Position numbers and translations under genes: made by a program. A DNA stretch of 64,000 nucleotides from NCBI GenBank assembly GCA_021018995.1, contig CM037587.1, positions 61,540,104 to 61,604,103 of the forward strand, written 5' to 3'. How positions within the stretch are numbered: position 1 is the stretch's first letter; every line of letters starts with the position of its first letter. Origin of the DNA: Chloranthus sessilifolius (taxonomy: Eukaryota; Streptophyta; Magnoliopsida; Chloranthales; Chloranthaceae). The notes under the pieces are model-generated. The model did not search any database. It had not been told where the DNA came from and worked only from the letters and a program-made list of their open reading frames with translations. Below are positions 1-10,238 of the stretch, in pieces.

Positions 1-548
1 CAATATCCTGAATTAGTATTGGAACATGCTGCTGCTACACAATCTTTTGGCTAACAACAATCTGGTGGCTACAACAGACAGCCATTTGGATACCAGCACC
101 AAAATGCTGGTTACCAATGGAGAGACCACCCAAATCTGAGGTGGAGGCAAGACAATTATATGCAGCCCCAGCAAATGTTGGCCTTACCCCAAAGGCCACA
201 GCAGCAGTTCAAACAGGGATATGCCCCTAGGTCTAATTTCCAACACCAGCAGCAGCCCCATCAGCAACAAAATCAATTGGTCTTACCCCCATCTCAACCC
301 AGAAATACTTCTTCCAAGGACCAGGTCTTGACCTCATCAAAAAACTGGGTCCGTGGGCTCGGATCGTGAATTCTCATGGTCAGAGCATAAAGAAGTTGGA
401 AGAGCAGATTGGCCAACTAGCAAATGCCTTAGCTAATAGAGAGGAGGGGAGGTTGCCCAGTCAGCCAGTGGTTAATCCCAAGGGCCAATTTTTGATTGGT
501 GAAGGATCCTCAAACCTTGAGGGGCAGGGGGAACTTTCATTAAATTGA
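1..548 (+). pseudogene. gag: Ath1 gag C-terminal fragment, fused in frame to the end of pol
   Basis: This is the glutamine/tyrosine-rich C-terminal part of gag, as in Ath3 49770-50260. In frame 1 from base 1 it runs through one stop near base 52, then open from 160 to 369. It shifts frame near 366 and continues to 548. The last codons (GELSLN) do not belong to gag: they match the last codons of pol in Ath2 (GNPSLN, stop at 13349). The deletion that removed pol thus placed gag directly on the natural pol stop codon. Gag normally forms the virus-like particle; this piece lacks the capsid core, which would lie left of the window. Confidence 0.8.
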
Positions 549-1431
549 TTCACAGAACTGTGCATTGTGTATGTTATGTATTTTAGTATGGTTCATTTTT
601 TTTCTGTTTATAGGAATTTTTAGTGATCTTGTCGGAGTCTGAGTGTATATGACCTGAAAATTATTCTGCCTGCTTTGCTTCTTGTCCCCTTTGAATTGAT
701 GATTTTGAGTGAATGAATGATGATTAAACTGTTTTGATAATGAGAATGCTTTTTGTTTGGATAAGAGGTTTTGATTAAACGCTTTTTGAGTAATTGCATG
801 ATTAATTGTTGGGAAAGCATGGAGAGTCCTGTTTGGGATGACTAAGGGTGTCCCTAGAAAAGAGAATGTGAGAGAACCCACCCACAAAACAAAGGAAAAT
901 GATAGACTAATGGGTTTGTGATCCTTGTCTCTGTTTAGCTGTCGCGAGGTTCTGAAAAATAGGCGTGGTTTCTTCTCGCGCAGTTCATAAGATGTTATCT
1001 TGCTAAGCTGTCGCGAGATTCAATACAATTGTGTGGACTCTCTCACACGATCCAAATGAAAGTCCAATCTCGCGACCCACTCCTTCCCATCTAGCGAGCA
1101 GACATTTTCAAAGTGCGCCAAGCCTCGTGATATATATAATCTAACCTCGCGCTGCTTTCCTTTTCTGTTTTCTCTTTCTTCTCCAACCAGCGAAACCCTA
1201 GCTCTGACTCCCATTAATCTCTCTCCTCCAACATTCATTTTACAGTCCATCATTCACCTTCTAATTCTGGGTATTTGCTCCTACATCCTCCATCACCAGT
1301 TGCCCTCTGATAGGAGCTCTCGCGATCTTTCGTGCGTCAGATTGAACAGAACCCTAAGTTTTAGGGTAAGACTCAGCTCTCAACCTTTGTTTTTCATTTT
1401 TCAAACTACACATTCACAGAGGAGAAGTTCA
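549..1431 (+). promoter_or_regulatory. Ath1 pol-ORF3 spacer with promoter-like leader
   Basis: No gene is seen here. The first part aligns with the sequence after pol in Ath2 (13350) and Ath3 (54360). From about 940 to 1150 it carries repeated TCGCGAG/TCGCGC motifs. A TATA-like run lies at 1129-1140, followed by a pyrimidine-rich stretch and a telobox AAACCCTAG at 1193-1201, the arrangement typical of plant nuclear gene leaders. A possible splice donor (GTAAG at 1366) and acceptor (CAG ending 1419) precede the ORF3 ATG, but the 54-base span is shorter than most plant introns. Function as a promoter is inferred. Confidence 0.5.
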
Positions 1432-4400
1432 ATGGCTCCTAAGGGCACACTTGTGAAAAGAGCAAGGGATAAGGCTCCCGTGGAGCCCACTCCCAAGAAG
1501 GCCAAGTCCTCAGAGGCGCCGCAAAAAGGGAAAGACGTGGTTCAGGAAGTGGCTAAACTAACACCTGATTACTCTACACCCTCTGAGCTCCTGACTCCCA
1601 TTCCCTTGGAGCCTGAAGCTATTTTTGACCTATCTTTCTTTGAAACGGAACCTCCATTACCGCCATTGAGTTTATGTGCAAGGCTGGTTTGACCCCCTCA
1701 AAGCTATCCACTCGCACTAGCCTACCCTAGACTAGTGCAACTCTTTTACCAACACATTAGGGCTAGACCAGACCAACGTGGGCAGCCAGGCCTCCTTGTG
1801 TTAATTGACAATTTTCAAATGTTACTCAACCCTGAGTTGATTGCTGAAGTAATGGGCATCCCTACTATCTTTGACCCCAACTATGGATATGGCCCCCTTG
1901 CGTGTGCCCCCATTGATACCATTGCACAGGCCCTTACCAGAGGATTGAAGGCCATAGGGGAGTCCATCAGGAGAAGAGACCTGGACCCTAAACTTCTGTT
2001 CATTGATCAAGTTCAGCGAAAGAAATTTATTGTGCCGGCCATCAGCAGGAGAGGAGAACCCCAATTGTTGATGCTGTTTATTCCTTTTCTGGGCCATGGT
2101 TTTCATGCTGCAAGGTTGATTTTTGAAGCAATGAAGGATGTGATGGTGAAGCTAGAACAGGAAAAGAAGCTCCACACTCTCCCCTATGCAAGACTCATTA
2201 CCAAATTACTTTTGAGGGGGGGGGGTATAAGATACCAATGCGAGAATTAACTGATGACCTCACCCCTACAACTTTTATAAAGAGGCAATGGGGGATCAGT
2301 AGGAGTCTAATGGACCCCAACAAGAAAAAGGCTCAGGTTGCTTCTGAGCAAGGAGAGGGGATTGCTGTTGTTAAAGCTCCTGCTCCCAAAAAGATGGTTA
2401 GAGCACTTGCTCCCAAGAAGGTGGTGCAAGCTCCTGTCACTACTGATTCTGCAGCAAGACCTCCATCCACCACACCTGTCCCTCCATCAGTTTCTTTACC
2501 TATTCCATCTTCCCCTTTTCCTCCTTTGTCTCCCTTATCCGTACCCACTCCAGATTTCCCTGTGATTGGTTCCTGGGAGGAAAACATTGACCCCCATGAC
2601 AGCCTTCCCCTGATATCCTATATTAAAAAGAAAACCTCTCACACAACCACTGCCATATCCTTACCTACACCAACCACCCCTATCATTCCCACAGAAACCC
2701 CACATATTGACCCAGCCACCATCCCCGCCATCCCTACTTCACCTCCACTTACAGACCTTGACTTTAACCTTGCCAGTACTTCCGGATATCAGGCCTTCAT
2801 GACTACATTGCTTAACACCATGCCAACCCATGATATCCCTCTCCCAGATTCCCCACTTCCTTCCCCACATCACTCACCAGAACCTCTATCTCCTCCTCCT
2901 ACAACCTTCCATCATGCCCCTACTTCCCCTTTCCAACCTGCTCCCTCTTCTTCTCATACTCCACCCCAACCAAACTCAGGCACACTTACCCATATCCTTT
3001 CCCTAATACATGACATTCAGACCCAACTATCAACCACAACACATACCCCAGAACTAATGCAGACTGACATCACCAACTTCAAATCCACCCTTCAAACATT
3101 GACAAAACCACCCATCTCTGCACAAATACCTCCTACCCCACAAATCCAGTCCCCTTCCACCTCTGACTCCACAGTGCAACCAGATTTTCCCCTCATTAAC
3201 TTAACTACAATCCTCACCCTCCAAGACACCATACCCCACCACTCCTTCTCCACTCTACCTATCCTTCCCCCACTCATATTACCTCCACCACAATTTACCA
3301 ACACTTCCACCCAAACAGACCCCATTCCCTTCCCATCCTCCTTTCCCATTAACCCCCACACATTTTTAACCCCACCATTACCATTCAGATCCTTCACCAT
3401 TCCATTTTACCCTTACCCAGCACCACCCACCTTCAGTGACCCCACTTCATTTTCTTTTCCACCCATGCCCTCCATTCCACCTCTCATATTACCTCCTCCT
3501 AGATTCTCTGACAACTCGACTCAAACAGGCCCAGAACTTTTTGCCCAGCTCCCACATGTGAATGTCCTCCCTGCCACTTTACCTCCACAGGACCAATCAC
3601 CTTCTACTTCTTCCACTCCCTTTCTACCTATCCTACCACGACATTCCTATTACACCCCTCCTTACTTCACCCTCCTCCATGCCATGAGGGACAATGCCTA
3701 CATCAAGAGGGATGTTCTCAGGGGAATGGCCCAACTTAGACAATCCATTGAGTACCCTTTGCTGTAAAAGTTGAGTGATCTGAAGCTTGCTCACAGGCAG
3801 AAGCTGAGAGATATTTCAAAGGGGTGGGAGACAATTTTGGAGACCCTCAATGACACAAAGGCTGATGCAACTTACTATAAACTGAATGCGGAGATGGAGA
3901 AAGCCAATGCCCAGCGGGAGCAAACAAGAGCCCGGATGTATGAAAAGAAACTTAACAATGCTCAGGAGATCCACAGGCTCACTAAGGGGCTTTCTGATGC
4001 CAAACTCCTTTATGCTGAAAAGCAGATTGAAATTTTGCAAAAAAGGATTGCATCTCTGTTAGGCCAACCAATTCAGGCCACCCCTCTTGCTACCGAACCC
4101 CCTGAGGCCCCACATTCCACACACCCCGGGCCATCTTCTTCCATTCCCCCTGCTCCTACATCTACATCTCCTCCTACTCAAGTACCTCCTCCACCTCCTA
4201 CTCAAGTCCCTCCACCACCTCTTGCTCCAATGCCTCCCCCTGCTAAATCTCCTGCACCCAAGAGAAAAAGGGCTGCTCCCAAGAAACCTTCTCCCTCCAA
4301 AAGAGCCACTGCTGCCCAAAAAGGAAAAAAGCCTGCACCGCCATCCCCACCCCCAAAGGCCACCAGAGCTTCTGCTCAAGATGACCCCCATGGTCAGTTG

Positions 4401-5009
4401 CTTTCCAAAGATGAACGCAGACAGGCTGCTGCAGCCTTTGGATTGGACCCCACTGCTCTCTTTCCCTTTGATTCTGATTCTGACTCTTCACCACCTGAGG
4501 ATCCAAGTGCTCAAAGTCCTGTTGCTCCTCCTTCATTAGACCCTGCTGAGCAAACTTATCCTTAGAGAAGGAAAGTTACAGCAAAGAGGACTACTCACAT
4601 AGCTGCCTCTCTAAAAATTGGAAGAGAACAATTTGCCCAGTCTGAGGAGGCACCACCACTGCATAAGAAAGATAAAGGCAAGAGCCCGACTGTCCCTCCT
4701 GAGCCAGAAAAAGCAAAATTTCCTCTTATTCCCCCTCAGCCTCAGCAAGGGCAAGGCCCAAAAGGGAAGGGCTCAAAGGGGATGAGTCCCAAAGGAAAAA
4801 GTCCTATCAAATCATCAGAGCAAACCACAGACAAATCCCCAGTGATCCCTCCTACACCAAAGGCCCCCAAAATGAAGGTGAGGGCACCAAAAGCTCCAAC
4901 CATGACCAAAAATGTAGCCCAAAGAAAGGAAGAGAGGGAACGAAAGAAAAAAGAGGAAGAGGCTCTCCTTCGAGAGCAGGCCAAGAAGATGGGTTGGGAC
5001 TGGTTTTGA
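1432..5009 (+). pseudogene. Ath1 ORF3: plant-transposon-like domain, Pro-rich linker, coiled coil, Lys-rich tail
   Basis: The start ATG at 1432 (MAPKG) matches the starts in Ath2 (14231) and Ath3 (55174). Parts in order: basic N-terminus; globular helical domain at about 1735-2230 with a GHGFHAARLIFEAMKD segment, resembling the 'putative plant transposon protein' family (PF20167-like; not searched); a proline/serine/threonine-rich linker 2400-3650; a charged coiled coil 3770-4060; a second proline-rich stretch; and a lysine-rich tail ending MGWDWF at 5009. It is broken by frameshifts near 1690 and at the G run near 2225, and by stops at 3765 and 4563. No membrane segment is visible, so a classic env is not supported. 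Function is unknown. Confidence 0.75.
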
Positions 5010-6908
5010 TTCAGGCTCCGATTAGCTTGTACCTAGGATTTTCCTGTTTCTGCATTTTCTTTTTCTCCTATTGTTTTTTATTTTGTACATTTCTCTCTTA
5101 TAATAGATCTTATTCTTTTGTCATTACTATTTGTCTTTGTCTTGTGTCTGTTTTGCTCCATGTTTTGCTCCATGATATTTCCTTTTATTTTGCCATTAAT
5201 AAATCTACTGCACACCCACCTTTGAATCAGTGAGGACACTGCTCCTCATAGGTTTGGGGGTGTGTCAGGCTGATCCTGCCAGTGGAATAGTTAACCTAAG
5301 TGCAGCAGAATCTTGTGAGTAAGATGGAAATGGGTCATGTTCACTGGAGAATCAGAAAAATAATGAAATTTAAATTTTTTTCCAGACTTTAGGCATTACA
5401 AACTTTTAAAATTTCACATTTCCATGATGAGATCACCAAGGAAAGTCACTTGTATCAGCACTTAGTGAATCATTAGAGAGAGAAAAAGGTAAGGACATAC
5501 TTAAGAATTCAAAGGAAGACCATAACCAGTGAGATTTGGGCCTATACAAAAAATTTTCCTTGAGGAGTGACTAAGGCAATTTCTTCTAGCTCTAAGGACT
5601 GGCTGAGTCACTGTGCTCACTAGAAGTTAGGCAACTCCAAATTGAAACAACTGACAGCACTCATGAGACTTAGGAAAGGATCAAGGCCTTCTTTTGGACA
5701 GTTTGGGCCTAAACAGACAAACCTTAAGCAACTGCCCTTGTCCATACTCCCCTTGAGCTTTAAATCCTAAATTTCTTCAAAAATACACCTGAGTACTTGC
5801 ACCTGAACCTATGTATCTGATTTAACCTTACCCTCACTCTAAGAATTCAGAAGGTAAAGGAACAAGAGTTGAAGATGGACTAGCTATGGTCAACATTAGG
5901 TGAATAAAGAAGAAGTACCTCAAATTCTGGCAGTATGGTAACTGAGAAAATGGTGGCATTTCAGAAAAGCAAAAATAAAATAAAAAGAAGAAAAATGCAT
6001 CAAAAAGAAACAAAAACAATAATGAAGAGGAGTAAGAGAGGAGTCAAGAGGGAACTTTCATTGGGAAAATTGAAGTCAAAAAGAGAAACTGATCACTTCA
6101 AATCTGAAAACCTCAAAGAAGATGAAAGGAGCTGAATTAAAGAAGGTGAAGTCATGAATCACCTCCTTCACCTACTGATTTCTCAAATTTTGAACCCCTT
6201 TTAAACCTTCCATTCTTTTTAACCCCACTCCATAAGCCACATTACAGCCCAGTTAAAGCCCTTGTGATCCAAAGTTGAGTGAGCTATCATGTGGAGATAA
6301 AGAGTTATCTAATTTATGGTGAGGATCTGTCAATGATGCCAGCACCTAAGAGCTTTGCCTATGCTCATGCTTACAGACCCATTTGGGGGATGTAACTGCT
6401 CTTGAGCTTAAGAGAAAATGAAACCCTCCACAATTCTTTATGAGAGTATGCCCTGGAGAGTTTTAGGTCTGATCTTGAATGCATTAGGTGTGACCTATAA
6501 CCTAATTCTTGATCCAGCGATGAGCTCAATGTTGGCACACATGTGAATTGTTCTTTGGTGTAAATTGATTGGAAATGCTGTGCTTTCATGAGAAGCTTAT
6601 ACTGTTTAAATTTTTGTGTAGCCAAGGTGTTTGAATTTCTTATGCTTTTTTGACTGATTCAAGGTTGAACTAACTCTATTTCTTGACTACTCAGTTGATA
6701 ATAATGCACTTTTGTTAACTGTCTCATTGAGAAGTTTGTGGGTGTCTTCACTGAAAACCCTTAGGAGACTTCACTCCTCCACATCGCCAAGGGGTTTAAA
6801 AGGCTTGGTACATATGCTAAATGTATCCGTGCTTCCTACGAAAGTGGCATTTAATTTCTGTAGTTGATTTAATGTAGCTTTGCTAAGGGACTAGCTTTGC
6901 TAAGGGTG
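5010..6908 (+). other. Ath1 3' non-coding region
   Basis: This region has no supported gene. It aligns with Ath2 19831-21665 and Ath3 58303-60030. A hairpin (TGAGGA 5231-5236 paired with TCCTCA 5243-5248) is followed by a PPT-like GGTTTGGGGGTGTG at 5251-5264. Downstream lie A-rich purine tracts near 5940-6130. The region ends with a G-rich run just before the LTR. Short open frames here are not conserved between the copies. Confidence 0.7.
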
Positions 6909-9194
6909 TGTTAAGACCTAAAAAGTACCACTTTTCACCCCTTAACTTAGCCTTTGATTAGACCCTTAGCCATCCAATAAAGGTTTATTAAGTGTTTTCT
7001 GTAGATAATAAGTAGCAGTACAATAAGGCCATAAATCATGTTAAGGATCCTGTATTGGCACCAGAAGTCCATCAGAAGAATGAGCCATGAATCCAAACCT
7101 GAGACAAGCCTCGCGTAGCTATCGCGCAGTAGCCGCGGGATGCAAATGTCAAGAGAACCTGTCGCACAGTTCAGAAAAGCCTAAAAGCTATCGCGAGGAT
7201 CCTCACGAAGTTCTATTAAGAAGTGAACTTCTCGCGCAGTTATCGCGCTGTACAGGAAGAAAGCAGCCTCTCTAAGCTAGAGTAAGCTTCGCGAAGATCT
7301 ATTGTGAAATGGAATGCTCGCGCATTTCCCGTGCTATTCACAAGTAGCAATCCAACTACGCGAAGCCTAATCCAGCGAGAGCTTAACTATCTACCTCGCG
7401 ACGGCTCAAAGCATCAAGAAGTTGTAACCCCACAACGTCTGAAGTTTAAATGCAAACTCATCCTCGCGAAGTCAGTGCTACCACGCGACAAGTCTGGGAA
7501 TCGACTGTAACCTGGCGAAGCTCTGAACTCCAACTTCCATCATTCTGTAGAGGATAATCTGGGGATTTCCAGTGATTTGGGCATGCACTCCCATGCTCAA
7601 ATCATTGTGCACGTGCCCCTAGGCATCCAAGGATCATTAATAGGCCACGTGTCATCGCTAAAATTAGGGTTTCCTAATCCTAATGCACCGCCACACCCAC
7701 TGCTATATAAACCTAAGCTTGGTTTTTGTTTAGAGGACTGACTTTTAGACTTAGACCGCCCGGAAGAGCTCAGACTTATCACTGATAAGAGATTTGAGAT
7801 CATTTTCTTTTTTGTTCTTCTGTAGTTGTAAGTAGTTTTCCTTTTTCTTTTTCTTTCTCTCCATGGCCCAGCACTTGTTGGCCATGTCTATGTATGTTTA
7901 TTGAGATTAGATTAATGGAATTTGTGATTGGGTATTGTACTTTTATGGGATTTGTGTGTTTGTGAGTTGCTCTGTGCAAGGCTGCTGCCTTGTGATCCGC
8001 CATTGCTTTAGCTGTTATTCAAAGCAATGGAAGACTGATTCTAAGGATCCATTCAGATCCAAGTGACCTGTGTGTCTGAGCTATCATGGTCTGATACAGC
8101 CTTATCCCCACCATAGGACCCACTAGATCTGAAATCTCCATGGGAGCCTGTGCTGGTAGCCATGTGACCATGGTGGTGGCAATAATATTCTTGTTTTGTT
8201 TTGGGCTCCGTGAGGAGGATAGCCTCTGGGATAATCTGTGACCATTCAAGTGGACAGGTTATAGCCTTAGGGTGAATCCAATCCGCCGATCCAAAATGGA
8301 TCCTTCTTCTCCGATCCTGAGCTTGTAGCCTGGTAGGAGATTGTGCAGAGGCAGACTCCCCTATATTTGTATAGACCCGCCATCAGATGTTAGATCTGAT
8401 CTGGGTATGGAGATTGTAGGTTTGTGACTGGACCATTGTAGTCCCACTCAAGCAATGGATAGCTAGATCTAAGGTGGTACTCAATCTCTTGCTGGTTCTA
8501 TGTGTCTGGGCTATCATGGTCCTATACAGCCTTAGCCCCACACATAGAGCTTTAGAGGTTGAGGTTCCCTATGGATTCTTAAGCTTGTAGCCTAGATGAA
8601 GTAGTGCCTAAAATGATAAGCTTGTTTTGACCCATCTCTGGATTGTGGTTCCCCTATGGGATAGTCTATGACCATTTAAGTGGATAGGTTATAATCTTAA
8701 GGGATTGGATCATGGCACAGGAATGAGTTGGATTCTTTCTCCTCTTTGGTGATAATGTAGCCATTGGACAGGATTTCTATACCAGCAGACCTGGATCTGA
8801 GTCATAAATTCTAGCAGATCTGAACCCAATAGCATACTTCTCACCCTTTTATATTTATTTTCCCACACTCCATCCATCTTCTCAACCCTTTCTGTAGTTA
8901 ATTCATTAGGCTACCTTAGGATATTTTGAATAAGTGACCCTAAACTCCCTTCCTTTTAGGACTGCTAGATCTGTAGTCAGATCTGGAGGGACTACTAGAG
9001 ATGGATCCCTTGGAGCTGTAGATCACTTTTACCTGTGGGACAAACTCTTACTTATCAAAACTTGCAACAAATGGACCTTGTATCTTGCAGGTCTAGGATT
9101 TCTCAGTTGTGGTGATTCCATCCCCTGTTTTACTTTGATTTTAAATTGCTTTTACCACCAATAAATAAAGTAAGCACACTGGGATTTCGGAACA
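6909..9194 (+). mobile_element. Ath1 3' LTR (2,286 bp)
   Basis: It begins TGTTAAGACC and ends GGAACA, the TGTT...AACA inverted ends seen in all copies. Its body aligns with the LTRs at 16462-18976 (inverted), 21666-24094, 45910-48420 and 60031-62535. The core promoter has a G-box-like CCACGTGTC near 7645, an inverted telobox AGGGTTT at 7666-7672 and a TATA box CTATATAA at 7703-7710. U3 carries a dense TCGCG array (about 7110-7510). U5 carries a roughly 430-bp tandem duplication. It is most similar to the inverted solo LTR (same U3 and U5 variants). Confidence 0.9.
7703..7710 (+). promoter_or_regulatory. TATA box of Ath1 LTR
   Basis: CTATATAA lies about 35 bases downstream of an inverted telobox. 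The same arrangement occurs at 22633-22640, 46993-47000 and 61111-61118, and inverted near 17930-17937. This supports a Pol II start shortly downstream, at about 7735. Confidence 0.75.
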
Positions 9195-9790
9195 CCAACC
9201 CTAAGGGCCAATATTTGATTGGAGAAGGTTCCTCATGTTTTGAGGGAGCTAATGCCATCACAACCCTAAGGTCTGGCAGGCAGGTGGACAACCAAGTTGG
9301 AAAGGAACAAGTAGAGGTCATTTCCAAAGAATTTTTGAATGAAAGTGAAAAGAATTTTTTAGAGCACAGAGCCAAGAGTGCCTGTTACCCTGCAACAAGA
9401 GAAAAATAAAGAGGTCAGAGTTGAGCCTCAAAGAGAAATAAAAGGTGAAAAAAGAAAAAAAGCAAAAGTTTAATCATAGGCTAGCAGCCGAGGAACTAGC
9501 AGTACCTCAGTTGCCATTTCCTTAAGCTTTGAGTGACCCTGCCCCTTTTGATAAGGGGAATGCACAGATAGAGGAAATGATGGAGACCTTTAAGGTAAAA
9601 ATTAATTTTCCCTACTTCATACTATTAGATGTGTCCCAGCCTATGCCAAATTTCTGAAAGACCTTTGTACCCAGAAAAGAAAAGCTAGAGGCCATTTGTC
9701 CAGAAAGGTCTTTGTAACTAATATAGTTAATTCTGTATTAAACATAACAATGCCAGAGAGGTTGCAAGACCTAGGGATACCCACTATTCC
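9195..9790 (+). pseudogene. gag: Ath2 gag C-terminus / gag-protease linker
   Basis: Coding starts abruptly in a segment equal to Ath3 from about 50203 (GQYLIGEGSS motif, then a TTLRSGR motif typical of the Athila gag-protease boundary). One frame is open to 9407, then stops and frameshifts follow. A lysine-rich stretch (about 9440-9470) and a segment matching the pre-protease region of Ath3 follow. The missing N-terminal part fits interruption by Ath1 rather than a simple deletion, because the break falls exactly at an LTR terminus. Confidence 0.75.
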
Positions 9791-10238
9791 CTGCATAATT
9801 GGAGACCACACAATTGGAAGGGCCCTTCTAGACCTTGGAGCCAGTGTAAACCTGCTGCCATACAGTGTGTATTAGCAGCTAGGTTTGGGGGAGCTAAAAC
9901 CCACCCCCATTGTGCTGTTAATGGCTGATAGGTCTGAAAGGAGACCTATGGGAGTGGTTGAGGATGTCTTAGTAGGGGTGGACAAGTTCTTCTACCCTGC
10001 AGACTTCCTGGTTTTAGACATGGGCTGCAACAAGAGTACAACCCCTATACCTGTTATTTTGGGCAGGTCATTCTTGGCCACTGCCAATACTTGCATTGAA
10101 TGCAAGTCAGAGATTATGGAGGTGACTTTCAGACATATGATGGTTGAATTGAATGTGTACAACAGTGCAAAGTACCCTCAGCTGGACAATGAGGAAAGCT
10201 TTGCAGTGGATGTACTAGAGGAAGTTGTTGAAGGATAA
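9791..10238 (+). pseudogene. pro: Ath2 retropepsin-like protease
   Basis: This aspartic protease cleaves the polyprotein. The active-site motif LDLGAS has its aspartate at 9831-9833. The flap and C-terminal part continue through PVILGRSFLATAN near 10050-10085, a usual second motif of Athila-type proteases. A stop falls at the tyrosine position near 9873; from 9885 the frame is open to 10238, where a TAA ends it. Ath3 50800-51304 is the intact-frame counterpart. Confidence 0.8.

Larger units (their letters stand above)
1..9194 (+). mobile_element. Ath1: 3' part of a pol-less Athila-like LTR retrotransposon
   Basis: This element enters from the left edge. It shows gag C-terminus (1-548), pol-ORF3 spacer (549-1431), third ORF (1432-5009), a long 3' non-coding region (5010-6908) and the 3' LTR (6909-9194). 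The order matches Ath3 at 45910-62535, except that protease, RT, RNase H and integrase (about 4 kb) are missing. The base after the LTR (9195) is gag of a second element, so Ath1 is inferred to be inserted in Ath2 gag; its 5' LTR should lie upstream of the window. Relatives are Athila-lineage Ty3/gypsy elements; the lineage call rests on the gag/protease/RT motifs of the sister copies. Confidence 0.85.

Noticed and set aside
1365-1420. Definite intron upstream of the ORF3 ATG
   Set aside because: Donor- and acceptor-like words are present, but the 54-base span is below the usual plant minimum and Ath2 lacks the acceptor part. Kept only as a possibility.
3092-3400. Minus-strand open frames opposite the ORF3 proline-rich linkers (also 15990-16310 and 4059-4536)
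   Set aside because: They are Gly/Val/Trp-rich shadows produced by the stop-poor complement of C-rich coding DNA, not conserved as proteins among the copies.
1432-5009. ORF3 as a typical retroviral-type envelope gene
   Set aside because: Its position is right, but no signal peptide, cleavage site or hydrophobic membrane segment is visible in any of the three copies.
9195-9409. Simple deletion of the Ath2 5' half next to a shared LTR
   Set aside because: The break falls exactly at the LTR's AACA terminus in mid-gag, which nested insertion explains directly. A deletion would need a coincidental breakpoint. Not fully excluded without the upstream sequence.
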